Source: Balanoglossus misakiensis (Eukaryota > Hemichordata). From it: a stretch of DNA of 64,000 bases. Every line of letters begins with the position of its first letter. Position 1 is the stretch's first letter. The stretch lies in the NCBI GenBank assembly GCA_040954595.2, contig CM082597.2:6076001-6140000 (forward strand), written 5' to 3'. The notes beneath the pieces were generated by a model. That model worked only from the letters and a program-made list of their open reading frames with translations, made no database searches and was not told where the DNA came from. The translations under genes were made by a program, and so were the position numbers. Below are positions 21,544 to 34,508 of the stretch, in pieces.

Positions 21544-21906
21544 AATCCGGGTGCTTTCGTGGAGAAGATTGAAGGTTTCGACGCTCGGCTCGTCGAATTA
21601 GAATCAAACGCGGCGGACGTACAATTCCGAGAAACTTGTCGAGATTACACATGATATGAACGTAGAGCTGTCATCAAACTACACTCTGACGTTGACAGAC
21701 GTCTGGAAAAAATTGACCGCGTCGAATTCCAGTGCCGACAGCTTGGACAAATGATGCATAAAGTCGGAATGGACATTCGCCTCCTTCGAACATCAACAGA
21801 GACTGACGTCACAACAGTGACAGAAAAAGTGAAGGAAATCTCCCCCAAAAAACGGAAAATGTCTGAAAACACGCAGGGTCCTCAGGCCAAAACAAAATAT
21901 GTGTAG
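21544..21906 (+). pseudogene. Coiled-coil fragment with one internal stop
   Basis: The frame opens after a TGA at 21541, runs 36 codons (FVEKIEGFDARLVELES ...), hits TGA at 21652, then continues another 83 codons in the same frame to TAG 21904. The product is heptad-rich (RRLEKIDRVEFQCRQLG) with a basic C-terminus (SPKKRKMSE). The layout recalls coiled-coil ORF1-type proteins of retroelements, but this is a resemblance only. Upstream sequence (21250-21540) shows no continuous frame. Confidence 0.45.
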
Positions 21907-21919
21907 TTCTCATTACATG

Positions 21920-22125
21920 GTTTTCAAAAATAGGGTAAGTAGGTTGGGAAATGTTTTTGTTTCGCCTTTTTTATAGCTTTAGCCAAAGAATGACGTCATA
22001 GTTCTTGCGTGATTCTCGCAACTTTCATACATTTTATATATTTGACATCGTTATTTTTACTTCCGGTTTACGAAGCTCTAAAATGTTTAGGGTCGGCGGG
22101 CTAAAATTAGGGTAGGTCATGCAGC
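21920..22125 (+). repeat. Dispersed repeat, about 200 bp (inverted copy at 44350-44590)
   Basis: Shared landmarks include TTCTTGCGTGAT, ACTTCCGGTTTACGAAG, AAATGTTTAGGGTCGGCGG and AAAATTAGGGTAGGTC. The second copy lies in the opposite orientation 22 kb away. No terminal inverted repeats are seen, so the class is unknown. Confidence 0.85.
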
Positions 22126-22206
22126 ATTAATACCACAGGTTAGAACTGCTCGATACCAAAACCACCAACACAGGGAGATGAGTTACAAACACTACATGCA
22201 CCTCCA

Positions 22207-22710
22207 ATGCTGGTTTCTCCAATGTTTCTTCTTCAACACAACTTCCTCAGCTGTCTGTTCTTTCCCCCAGTGAAACACAACAAGCACAGACCCCCCAACT
22301 CAAACACCAATAATGTGCAAGTTCAACAAACACAAACACCGTCACTGCCAGCACAAACATCTTCTCCCCCATCAAATGATGATACACATTCACAGACATC
22401 CAACCTATCGACCAGCGGCGGAGAAACACAACAATCACAGACATCAGAGCAAGCACCTCCAGAACCCACAGCCACATGCAGTCACTCCACTTATACTCAC
22501 AAACAGACACAAATACAAGAAAACACAAACAAACAACTCCATAAGTATTCTCATTTGCGACATTTGGTTTGGTTAAAACCCAAACCACAAATACATGGCA
22601 ACATAAATTACTGGCTATGTAATTATATTATCTTACAAGGATCAATACACTCAAATAATTTACGTTCAGGTAGCAATGCATGTACCTTGATTTTTTTGTT
22701 TGCCCAATGA
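22207..22710 (+). pseudogene. Gln/Thr/Ser/Pro-rich low-complexity frame
   Basis: A 167-codon open frame made of repeats such as TQTPSLPAQTSSPPSND and SQTSEQAPPEP. It lies in the duplicated block also found at 20330. It may be the disordered N-terminal exon of the decayed gene that continues at 22981, but no splice junction is certain. Its bias means an open frame is weak evidence for translation. Confidence 0.3.
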
Positions 22711-22980
22711 CATCAAAAACCTACATCAGTACATGAACGACAAAAAGAGAGGACACAACGTTCTAAAGTGCTGATGTCCTCGACATGATGAATTGGGCAG
22801 TCTGACACCCCTGTTCCAATATGTAAAATTGCCCGCCAATGCGAAAAATTATATGGCTGGCTTTGGAACACAGGGATCTGTTTGCAGACTGCCTACAATC
22901 AATGCAAAGAAAACGCTGTCAGTTGGGCCTTGAAAAGATCAAATTAGTATTTCTGAATAAAATGTGTATTTTATTTACAG

Positions 22981-23900
22981 GCCAAAGGGAAAATAAAAGA
23001 ACTGGAGGAAGAAATTGAAAGACTGAAAAGGGAAATTGGGGGGAGGTTTAATACAAGGGAAAAGAGAGTGGAAGCAATTAGGGAAATTGGGAAATTTGAG
23101 AATTTAGAAATTTACAGGCATGCAGATCTCCTCTGCCAAAACCAAGACAGGTCCCCCATATTCCATTCAAAAATTATCAGACATGGATTTTTACCCAATC
23201 TATTGTCAGAACGGAATCCTGTCTTGGTTTCCTTTCTTGAGGAGATCTGTATGCCAAATTCTGGAATCCGAAATTACCCTCAATATCTTGCCTGTGCCAT
23301 TGAACTTGTAATAGTGCCAGGAACCCTAGGTTTGTGAGAAATTTTATTTCTGCAATTCAAGATATTTTATTTAGTTTGACCAGAAGTCGCCTGGCAGTTG
23401 ATCTCATGGGCCATGTAACAGCAGGCCCATGTTATGATGTCATTAACAATATTATTTCTAAATGTAATTTTGATTTTCCAGATACACCTGAGGGGTTAGT
23501 TGAATTTTTGTTTGATAATGAACAATGTCTTTCTAAAAAATACATAAACAGAAATGGTAATTCATTTACTTTGGATATTTTTACAAATATTATTACATGT
23601 ACTTTTACCAAACCCAGAATCATCACTGCAATTGATTCTGGGTTGAAGGCAACTCAGTGGCAGAAGGTTTCAGAGACAGATGTTTCCAAAACAGAGGGCA
23701 GCAAGTATGATGAGTTTGATTCAGTTGTCAAAGAGTTCAGTGCTTCTTATGTTGATAATTTAATTTTATCTTCTGTAGCCACTATCAATGTAGATAATAC
23801 ACCACAGACTGACTATATTGACACATACTTACAACAAAAACAACAGACTGACAGCGTCGAGATTTGCCCCAAGTGTGGTTTCACCCACATGAACCGTTGA
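22981..23900 (+). pseudogene. Frameshifted gene of unknown, possibly transposon-derived, origin
   Basis: The acceptor TTATTTACAG ends at 22980. Frame 1 then encodes a short coiled coil (KELEEEIERLKREIG) and a globular segment (HSKIIRHGFLPNLLSERNP ... FLEEIC), closing with TGA just after 23330. From about 23308 the -1 register continues smoothly (NSARNPRFVRNF ... MGHVTAGPCYDVINN ... LVEFLFDNEQCLSKKYI) to TGA 23898. One lost base near 23307 would account for both. The C-terminus has a CPKCGFTH zinc-ribbon half. The DNEQ-containing core faintly resembles DUF6589-like transposon proteins; I am not sure. Confidence 0.55.
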
Positions 23901-24430
23901 CAAATCAAGAATTTCAAAGTGTTGAGGTTGTGGCATTTGGAGAGGTTAGTATAGGAAGGAGATGAAAAGAGAGAAGACATCAACCTTTATTTCACCAGGC
24001 AGAAGACCAATTAAAAAGAAGAAGAAGGGAACCATTTTGCATGAGTGTGTTGGTGAAGTCAAGGTTGATCACATGGGTAAGCAAACTACCAAATAGTTAA
24101 AAAGCCCCAAAACAGGCAAATAAAGCAAATATTTCTGTTATGTCTCCTAGTTTTGAAAATCCTAATTGTCTCGAATCAGTGAGAGAAATTCTTAATCAAA
24201 TTTGTAAACTCGTGAAAATCAAACAATATTTTAATCATGATGACGGCAATGGAGAGTGTACATGTAGGGAATGGGAAATCAGGTGTGATGGCTTGCCATA
24301 TGTAATTATTTGGAAAATTGTATCAGAAGAACATGAAGGAATATTTTCTTCGATTGTGCTAAGGACGGGTCTTTTACATGAAGAAATCAATGCAGTCAAA
24401 TCACTTGTTTCTATGTACCGGTAGTGGGAT
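23840..24430 (+). repeat. Decayed gene block, copy 1 (copy 2 at 27645-27960)
   Basis: The two copies share AGACTGACAG, GGTTGTGGCATTTGGAGAGG, a coding-like segment TILHECVGEVKVDHMG that ends at a GTAAGC donor, and TATTTCTGTTATGTC. In copy 1 a 94-codon frame follows (24140-24424; starts SPSFENPNCLESVREIL). In copy 2 the matching frame is broken early. Probably 3' exons of the gene at 22981. Confidence 0.7.
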
Positions 24431-24719
24431 GTCATTTACAGGGATTTTGCTATATCTCAGGGATTCTCCTCAGGCATATCACTAGAATTTGTGAAGAAGT
24501 GTTCTGATCATCACATCTCATTTGACCTTCTTTGCAAATTCAGAGATTGTCTGTGGAGCGAATTGCTACATGAATTTCATGTGAATAAGCCCACTGCTGA
24601 TGTATGCGTCAGTTTATTTCTTGGCTGGTTGTAATACAGCAGAGCGGCATAGAGACACTCACATGAAATTCATTTACAGTATTCTTCCGCGACATTTACA
24701 TTGGAATTTTCCTCTTTCG

Positions 24720-26230
24720 ACAGGGCACTCGCTTCAATTCAACCACTTGCCTACGGGGCTGGACGGCGTCTCCTTCGCACCTTGTGGCACTGTCGGAATC
24801 ATTCCCACTTACCAACTGATTGACGTCTATGACGAGACCGACCGTGCCCGGTATCCAAAAATACTTCTCCAAACTCTGGAGAAGTACGAGGCCATTTCAC
24901 GATCTGGCAGGCCTCAGATGCCCATCAAGGTGCAGAAGCCGTCCTGGAGGAGTACGACTAAAACAACAAGGCCTGGGCTCCTCCAGTGCCCCATTCAGGT
25001 AAACGGGTTGTCATCTGTAGAAGCCATGATGACCTGGCCAGTCTGAGAAAGACAGAATTCTCAGTCGTTAGCCTTGTAAACCCAGAGTCGTTGGAACGTA
25101 GCCACCCAGGCTATTCTTATTCTAACCGTTTCAGGAGACGACTGGGACAGACATCTTGTTAAGTATCAGGCTGGTCGATCTGCCATTAACATCGCAGCAG
25201 ATGCTATGGATAGAGAGACATTGGCAATTTAAACATCAATGTCTGACGAAAGGAAAGTCAACTGTGCCAAAGCTACTATCCAGGAACCGGCAAAAAATAT
25301 TTATTACTAACAGAAGATGAAAGGAAAGAGTAAGGGAGAAGGAAATAAGACAAATGCCACACTTAGACCAAATCCATGCAAATTGACAAGTGCAGAGACC
25401 AAACATAGCCCTACAAGACCATGTAAATCCTGAGTATATAGCCATCCATGCTATTCTAATGACTTGACTGCTTTCAGGGGACAACTGAGACAGACATCTA
25501 TGTCAAGTATCAGGCTGGTCTGTCTCCTATTATTATTATGGATAGACACATTGGCAATTATAACATCAATGCCGAAGAAAGAAGAAGTGCCCTGGTAAGT
25601 ATCATCTGCCAAGGTTAGTATCCAGGCACTGGCAAAAAATAAATACTATTTGTTACAGAAAATGAAAGAGCAGACAGTGAGAGAGACAAAAATAATGCCA
25701 TACTTTGACCGAATGCAACAACATAATTCAGACACTACCGTTGACAGACAGAAACACTCGCTTCAAATCAACCACTTCCCTAAGTGGCTGGACAGCGTCT
25801 CCTTCGCGCCTAGGGGGTATGTGCCCGAGAGGGCGCTGTTGCGTTGATCGAGGGCAATGACCGTTAGCCTTGTAAACCCGGAGTCATTGAAACGTAGTCG
25901 TCTAGGCTATTCTAACAACTTGACGGGTTTCAGTGAGGATTGAGACAGACATCTTATGTCAAGTATCAGGCTGGTCGATCTGCCATTACCATCTCAGGAG
26001 ATGCTATGGATAGAGACATTGGCAATTTTAACATCAATGTCTGACGACAGGAAAGTCAACTGTGCCAAAGCTACTATCCAGGAACCGGCAAAAAAAAATT
26101 ATTTATTACAGAAGATGAAAGGACAGAGAGTGAGAGAGAAGGAAATAAGACGAATAGCACACTTGGACCAAATCCATGCATCGACAGGCGCCGAGACCAT
26201 GCATGCATCGACACAGGCGCGCATGAACAA
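24720..26230 (+). repeat. Degenerate repeat block, unit about 400 bp, three partial copies
   Basis: The motif GTCAACTGTGCCAAAGCTAC and its variants, followed by CCAGGAACCGGCAAAAA, recurs at about 25257, 25605 and 26055. Each is preceded by AGACAGACATCT and AGTATCAGGCTGGTC. A second motif, CACTCGCTTCAA...CAACCACTT...GGCTGGAC, occurs at 24726 and 25755. Short frames here (24600-25046, 25956-26255) are fragments without recognisable domains. Confidence 0.8.
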
Positions 26231-26507
26231 CCAATATGAATCAACAGAAGTTTGATACACTGCAGAACGGTATACCAGGGTATAAGGGTAATGATGAGAC
26301 GAGGACAATCTGCTCCAGCAACCACCGAAAAGTAACACTCATCGAGATGATGAACTCTTTCAGACGAGACCAGGCAGAAAGCCAGGGGGAGCTTTCGAGC
26401 ACTCCTACGAATGTAACCAACATTCGTGCGTTGTCTTTGTTTACCTGCAGTTGGTTAGCAACCGCAATTTAATTGACAGCACATTTCTCTATTTTAAGGT
26501 AAATTGT

Positions 26508-26726
26508 TGCAGTGTTTTCTCAGACTTCTGCTATGTAAATTGCTCTAGTGTTTTCTCAGACGTTCGCTATGCAAATTGCTGTAGTGTTTTCTCAGACGTT
26601 CGCTATGCAAATTGCTGTAGTGTTTTCTCAGACGTTCGCTATGCAAATTGCTGTAGTGTTTTCTCAGACGTTCGCTATGCAAATTGCTGTAGTAAGTGTT
26701 TTCTCAGACGCCCGCTATGCAAATTA
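26508..26726. repeat. 36-bp minisatellite carrying the octamer ATGCAAAT
   Basis: Six units of GTGTTTTCTCAGACGTTCGC plus TATGCAAATTGCTGTA. A perfect ATGCAAAT lies at 26569, 26605, 26641, 26677 and 26717, and a variant ATGTAAAT at 26533. Spacing is exactly 36 bp except for the last (40 bp). ATGCAAAT is the canonical POU/Oct binding site. The open frame through it is just the repeat translated. Confidence 0.95.
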
Positions 26727-28047
26727 GATATTTATAGTTGTTGTTGTTATCATCCTTTTCTTCGAAATAAATACGCCGTGTTGGCTTTTGCACTGCATTT
26801 TTCTCGTACAAGTGTGTGAGATCGTTCCCCTTACTGGTTCCCCCTATCAGTCTTGGCGTACTCCCAACCGGGAAGAATCGCGACAGATGCACCATGAAAA
26901 ACGGTGCACTCACTGTAGGTGCTGGGTATCGCCTTCTGTAGGGGAAATCCAATCGGCACGACCAGAACGCTGTCGCAATATTCGACAATGATGAAGACAC
27001 CCACGAATAATACTGACATTTAAAGAAGGCTGCTGCTTATTTACTCGCAAGAATAATCGATGCAGCTCTCACGCCAAATCTAAGTATTTCCTTAAACCAA
27101 AAGAACGTCCCTTTTTTCATTCTCGACAATACAGCGTCATTCGGGGTGTGTATTGTTGGTTTTCACCTGAAAGAAAGCGACCTAGATAGGCTTGGCTTAA
27201 GGGAAGAGGTTATGATGTAGACTGTCATGGGAACCATGTAAATTGCACAGCAAATTCTAAAGGAACGTGAGCCATTGTCTGAATACACAATTGGCAAAGA
27301 TAATTACTATTATTTCATGAAGCAATTGTATTTTACATTCCTCATAAAACAACAGTAAATAACAAAATTTGGGGGTGTGGGGGAATGATTATAGTTGATA
27401 AAGAAAAGATGTTGGAAATGTTCAACATACCGGTATATGTCACAGAAAGCAAAGTGCCATAGGCAAGTGTCAAATTCCAGAGCTTCAGACTTACAAGTCT
27501 GCTGCGGATTCAACATACAGCCAACACCATTAGTGGTCCACACCACAGCGGCAATGTGTTCTCTCCACTTGATTTCAATCGGGTAGAGAGGGTAAAAGAT
27601 TCCTACTACTCTTATCTCGGCATTTCTCACACGGTGTAATCAAGTTGGAAACAACAGACTGACAGTGTTGAGATTGGCCCCCCACAAAAAAGGGCAAAGT
27701 GTCAAGGTTGTGGCATTTGGAGAGGTTAGTATAGGAAGGAGATGAGAAGAGATCAACCTTTATTTCACCAGGCAGAAGACAAATCAAAAAGTAGAAAGGA
27801 ACTATATTACATGAGTGTGTTGGTGAAGTCAAGGTTGATCACATGGGTAAGCAAACTACCAAAATAGTTAAAAAGCCCCAAAACAGACAAATAAAGCAAA
27901 TATTTCTGTTATGTCCCCAAATTTTGGAAATTCCAATTTTCTAGAAAAGTGGAAGAAGCTCTTAACCCTATTGGTATATTTTCAAAGATGCACACTGCCA
28001 ACAACTTCTGGAACAACTTACTTAATGGGCCAAACAGAAAATTGATA

Positions 28048-28067
28048 GGGGGGGGGGGGGGGGGGGC
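28048..28067. repeat. Poly-G run of about 19-20
   Basis: Uninterrupted G homopolymer inside the copy-2 gene debris. Length is likely to be unreliable in any assembly. Confidence 0.9.
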
Positions 28068-28315
28068 TACCAAAATTACAGCAGGAACTCTTTGGGCTAC
28101 AAGGGGGAATCGACTGCTCAAAGTATTCCATCACTTGTGAGGGTGGGAAAAGAAAGATTTGCATGAAGCGGTCTGTACATCTGTCACCCTATGGACTCAC
28201 AAAAGTCAACATGAATGAGAATGATGAAATACCGCTGAGGGATATCATAGCTATAAAATTCAGTGAAGAAAGCCGTGAAAAGCTTAGATTTGGCACCAGG
28301 ACTCAATGGTGTTAA

Positions 28316-28489
28316 AGGTATACGGTCACCTATACAAATTTAGCCACAGTTACCATGGTAAATCGAGATCTAACCAATCACAGATTTTCAGTGGGTGGCA
28401 CACGCGAAAATAAAGCGTTCTTTAGAACACTCAAATACGCCATTTCAACTATATATGGCGATATGTAAATTGGAGGTGACTGTATACCT
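28316..28489. mobile_element. MITE, 174 bp, TTAA target duplication
   Basis: The ends AGGTATACGGTCACC and GGTGACTGTATACCT form near-perfect inverted repeats and are bracketed by TTAA (28312-28315 and 28490-28493). This is the second TTAA family in the window, with termini unrelated to the 986-bp element. Confidence 0.85.
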
Positions 28490-28499
28490 TTAAGCCATC

Positions 28500-31400
28500 A
28501 ATCAGGGCATTATCTAATGACAATTTATCTCGCAATGCAACATTCAGAAAAATAAGCTGTGTTGAAGGGATCTGAGGATACCCCGAGTGTATCATCAAAG
28601 TGTCTGCCGTGCTAAGTTGTACTATTGACAACAAACAACACAACTAAGAAAAGAAAATGGCACATATAGCCTCAGCAATTCGTTGTCTAAATAATAGATT
28701 GCAGAATCAATGCATGTAAGCTTGAAGACCTAGACTGTTCTGTAAAATATTACAATGAAAAATTAAAATGTAATGCCTCAGTGGAGTACATCTACTTCCA
28801 TGAGTTCTAGTGGATGAGAACATGTTTTGTTAATAAAATTTCAGTGATAAATGCAACATTTTCCTTGTACAGTGTATTTTGCATTTTCCCATATTGGGGG
28901 CGATATACCTTTGCGGCAAAGTTTTATTATTTATCTGGTTAAAACTTGCATGTGCACTCACAATAGGATTTATAATACTACGTCGGTGCATAAAAGGTAG
29001 TGTAGTTTGAAAAAAAATTACAATAATTATCCCAAAAGTTGCAGCTTATGTGCCTTTAAATTTGATGAGAAAGTTGCACTCTAACCATACAAGACAAAAT
29101 GCAAAGAAAACCACACTAAAACAAAGTGCGCCCTCTTTGTCAGATAGTCTTAATTTTCATGACCCATGAATAATAAATGAACCATGGCAAAGAAATGTTC
29201 AAAAGTCAATGACAACCATGAAATCACTGGTATTACAAGACACTAGATATATACATTTGTAATGTTTGCATCATTTTGTCATATTCTTTGGTGACTTAAG
29301 TTATTATAGCAATCATTCTGTTTTATATTATTTTTTACACTGAAAATCTTACTCTTTCTGTAAAAAAAAAGTGGTAACTATGTACCTGTAAACATAGGCA
29401 AAGCAAGCATATTAAACCATGCCAGAAAAAGCCAAAAATATTGAATCTCGATGCCTTACTCAAAATTCCATACACAACAGTCTTCAAAAAAAAATTATAA
29501 CCCTGTGACCTGATTTCCCATCCCCAAAATGATTATTTATAGAAACTGAACAAAGCAAGTTGAGTATGCCACGCTCAGCATGCACATGTCTTTACCATTG
29601 AGATAAATGGCCCAGTACACAAACTTTTGCTATCAAGGAAAACATATATGCAAATTGAAGGAACGATTAAAAAAAAAGAGCAAAGTGTTCTATTTCTATC
29701 AAAAACGTTGATATATCATTTTTTTCCTAAAATCATCTTATGAGTAAAATTAATGAACGGGTGAGTTTTGAATGCTGCGAACTACAATGTTAGGCGCATA
29801 ACAGACGCACTATTTAAAATGGGGGTCCACGCACTATTGGACCTGATATATACATGGGCCTACAGTGCGATTCGCACAAACCATACATCGCGCAAGAACC
29901 AGCCACTAATTTGTGACACAATTTTTGCAAATAGACAAATGCCAGCCAAGCTATCTTCATGATTTTCCGACGCTGTCTGTCATGACGGTATCGGATTAAT
30001 TACACATGCCAAAGTTCATTTGAGGTCACCGCCGGTCTCCCATGCGCCTCGACGACCAGCCGTCGCTATTTCCGTCAGTGTTTGTGTCAATAAACAAGCT
30101 ACTCTATTTATTTAGATGTCGTTTTCGTGAAAAACGTTGTGGCTTCCCTGATAACTATTTTCAATTGAGGAAATATAGCAAAGAATACAGTAAGTTGTGC
30201 GACAGGTCATAATATACGATGCGTGATGTGCAACAATGATAATATACACCGTGCAAAACTATGCCTAAACTTAAACCTACCGGAATTTTACTAACATGAT
30301 GATGATGATGATCGAATATGAAAATGTGACCAAATAGTTTCAAAGATCAAGTACTGATCTGAGAAAATCAGATCCCGTGAGGAGTACGGTGCCCAGAGTA
30401 CGTAGATCTTTGAACTAAAAACCCGTACATTTTCAAATCGAAGCAAAACGTGGACACGTCGAGTGAAGTCAGTGCGGTTCGACCGACCGCCATGATATTC
30501 AGTTCTGCATCTTCACAATCTTTCATCATTTTCTATGAAGAAGTCGAAGATGAACTGTTCTCAGCATGATCCTAAGCATCAAGTATGACACAGGAGACTT
30601 CGTGACAGTCGGCCAACTATTGATTAAACTGGTTTGGTCGGATTTACATGACGCGCATTTCTGCGTCCTTTACGCACAAAACTGGGCGTGGGACCCGTCA
30701 AAAACTAAACCATGCGTCCCCTGGGACGCATGAAATATGTCTGTTGTTGCGACGGTAGTTGCGCGTTTCCTGATATCTAATGGGTGTACGCGTACACAGA
30801 GAGTCAATTGAACAGTTTATGACCTTATGACCTGTAATCGATACTGATAACAGTTTCATAACAAACTTGTAGCAAACTTGGTTTATTGTTGAATTTGATA
30901 CAGTTTACGTACACGCAGTCACCCTCTTGGGAATTGTAAGTTACACTGCGATATCACGCCCTATATCGCACTTGGCTGTGTGCAAGCAGTGAACTACCGT
31001 GACTCCTATTGCTCTGAAACCAACTCCGTCCATGAGTACCAGCAGTCTTAGTTTTCTTGAAAACCCTGAACTTAAACTTTAAATATAGATTCAGCTGCAA
31101 ATTTCTTCAAGAAGACCAAGTTGAGAGTACATGTACTGGTATTCTCCATATTATATGCTTTAGGTCAAAGGGTCACTCATAAGGTGATGTTCAAGATGGG
31201 ACCCCTAGCCATACTACAGTTGATCTTGGAATTACTCCCTATATCTTGTAGACAATATCATTTTATGACTTGGATTGGTATTGATTCTTACAATCGTTGC
31301 CCATTCACAGAAGGATTTTCTAATTTCCAGCATTGATAAAATGATAAAAAAACGGTGAAATAAATTGGGACCCCCATGGTTTGATGTAGGACCCCCATTT

Positions 31401-34400
31401 TTCAACACTAGGAGTCCCAGGGACTCCCAAAAGTAAAAAGTGATGTAAAACCCTGCATAACGCCATTTATCCTCCAGCTCCCAACTGTCACTGCCATGGA
31501 ATAGCAAGCTTAGGACGCGCAACGCCCCTGTTTACACAATCCAGTATTTATTGCTCCGCGACAGAACAATTTGACGGCGTCACATTTTCCTCAGTCATAT
31601 CACAACTTTTGCAATCGATTGTAAATAATAAACATATTTCAGTGATACTTGCGCAAATAGTACATTAATCCCCCGCCCTTAATAACATGCCTGAGCATAG
31701 AGGATTATTTTATTTGCGTGCGGAGGTATATGTTGCAAGCAAAACTTAGGCGGGAGACAGTGTGATTGGAGGTCACCTAGGGTCAAACGCCGGGTCGTTC
31801 ACATCATATGTTGTACATGTATTTGTATTGGACTGAAACAAAGGCACGCGTACCTGTCCAATTTTCGGGGTAAATCTGATTTGAATGCTGAGGTAACTTT
31901 ATTAAATACCGAACAAGTTTCTTTTTAATAGGACTACTATACTACAATAATGCCTACTAATTTCTCAATCATGGTAATGTGTAATTTGGGTACGGTTATT
32001 AAAGCAACAAGTCGAACGATAGCGTCTTAGGAAGCACAATAAATTACCTCTACAATAAAACAATATGAACTATATATAACAGTATAACGATCAACCTGTC
32101 ATCGTTTTTCCGATAGTATTCGACTAGGCCTATGTACCTAAAATCGGGTACGCGATATGAAATGTGTACATGCGTTGCCACCACTACAATGTCTTTTTCT
32201 TCGTGGTGTGATGAATAGCCTTTTATGAGATTCGGTCTTGATCTTCTCTGTGCATGTTGCTGTTAAAATCAACATGTTTGTCTCGCTATAGCGTCCTCTC
32301 AAGTCACCAACCTCCTTACACAATAGGTCGGAACGTCTTGGCCCTGTCGTCGAGAAATGTAATGTAGGGCCTACACGTGCACACAGCGGAGTGTGACCAC
32401 GTAAAATCAACTTTGTCATAACTGAAGCAACTAAAATGTTCCCCTATATCTAGAAAATTTATACTTGCAGGGAATTCTGAGCTCAATAATTACCTGAGAA
32501 ATGTAGATTTTAGTATAAATCGATTCTATCAGGGGCAACGTTGACTAAATCCTCATATAAGTCCATGCATTGCATTTATAATCGGCAATGTTTGGCGAAA
32601 GGTTAACTTTCAATACATGTACAAGAGAGATTAACATAGTCATTGGCAAGTGGGTAGTAAATAAGACACAGAGGCAGTGTATATGAGAAGTCCGTTTAAT
32701 TTAGATCGTCACAGGAGAAAAAATAAGTGCATATATCCAGTTTTATGTAGATAGTCCGTTTCCAATAGGGATAAATTAAAAAGTTCACTACTCCGGTCCT
32801 TATACTTGGATTGCCGCGAACACCGGGGAGCTCTTGACAATGTCAATGCTGTCGTCTGTTTTGATAGTTCATTGCCGCTTCATCATCGATGTCTCGAAAT
32901 CGCCAGGTTTGGAAATCACTGGCAAGTTTATAGTACAGCCGCTTTCTTTGGCTAAACTGATTACCTCACAGCATTTCTCCGTTTTTTCAAGTTAAGTTTC
33001 AAACTCGTCGACCCTCATTTCTGCAAAATTTTCGCCGTTGTTCACAAAAGTGAGCTGAAGGCCTGGTCAATTTTGTCTGCGTGTAAATACAATGACTCAT
33101 CTTTGGGGGTAGTCCCAGAGAACACGGCGCCCAAGAGGCCCTCGTAATGAGTATCTACGGTATGCTCGGGTCACGGGTGTGGGGGGAACTTCCCGACTCG
33201 AACATTCTGCAGCCGGGTTGGATCGTGAGGCTAGACCATGCTGCCAGAGATTGGTGACCATATCCTTAACTGCCGTCGTACTCGCCCTGATGGGAACAGC
33301 TACAAATAAACAAATCAACAAACTTCAAAGTCCAACGAACACTTTCAAACACTTTCAGGTTATGAAAATTGTGTGCAATTTCACCACTTAGTTGATGTGG
33401 CAACAAACTAAGCACCTCTGGAAACTTTTACTTTTAGTTCTCGTGTAATTCCAAAATCAGTGTATATAAGGCTGGTGTGCCCTTTTAAATGATCTACAGC
33501 ATTTATTTGTTAATTAGCAAGTTTGAATAACATACGGGCCCGGTTACAACCGATAACGTATAGTAACAAACTGATATCGTCTCAATCCCGGGTGACTGTG
33601 GTCGGCTCCTACATGCAATATGGTTGAAATGCACTCTTGGAAATAAACACTTCTCTAGTAATTATTGAGCTCAGAATTACCCCAAAGTATATAATTTCTA
33701 CTGGAACATTTTATAGTTGCTTCAGTTTGACCATTGATTTCACAACTATCAGGTGACAGGAAATTTAAATAACTTATAAAACCCAGTTTGCTAAATGTTT
33801 TGTGTTAACGAGTACGCTTTGAGATATCCGTCTCACTTTTGCGTGAATGCACTGTCGTAAGTATCATACAAAGTGTGTCTCTATTTATTTTTTAATCCCT
33901 AGCGGTGAATTAAAAATCGGAATATTTATTAATTTAGTATCGCATTTCCCAAATTGATCAAATTCGATTTTTCATGTCTAAGTAATGTCACGAAAATAGT
34001 CATAGGCCTATTCAAAGTACATGTAACTCGGAAGGTGTACATGTAACTGATTGATTGTGAAAAAAACACAAAAGATACAGCACTCAATTAGAACTGTATC
34101 TATTGATTTATACTTATTGGTTGACAGAATGCATTATCAGTTGAGTTGAATTTTTTAAGTATTTAGCTTGGCTTCATTATGGTCTGTCTGCCTGTCTGTC
34201 TGTCTGGTAGTCTGTATGTATGTCTGTCTGTCTGTCTGCCCATGCATACATAGATCTATCTAGATATCGAACTATTGATCAATCGATCAAAAGATGGATG
34301 ATGGATGGAAACGTGATCAGTTTTAATTGATTGATACGTTATCGGTAAATTTATACTACCTTATCGGGTTTGCTACGTAATCGGTAAGTTACTACCGAAC
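28500..34400. other. No gene recognised over about 6 kb
   Basis: Only short chance frames are seen. It holds an ATG trinucleotide run (30298-30312) and a TCTG tetranucleotide tract (34188-34240). The stretch lies 3' of the minus-strand gene that ends its last traced exon at 34509, so unrecognised terminal exons of that gene may be here. Confidence 0.5.
34188..34240. repeat. (TCTG)n microsatellite
   Basis: About 13 imperfect TCTG units, followed by short GATC/GATA-rich sequence. Confidence 0.9.
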
Positions 34401-34508
34401 GTTATCAGTTGTAACAGGCCCTCCAGTCATGATGCATGATAATAATTACTGAATGGGGCCTATATATACTCATGAATAAAATCACATTACTGTAAGGAAG
34501 TGTTTTAC

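Noticed and set aside
33097-33321. Compact GC-rich frame at 33097-33321, considered as a tRNA-like or terminal exon of the minus-strand gene
   Set aside because: No cloverleaf and no phase-1 acceptor could be supported.
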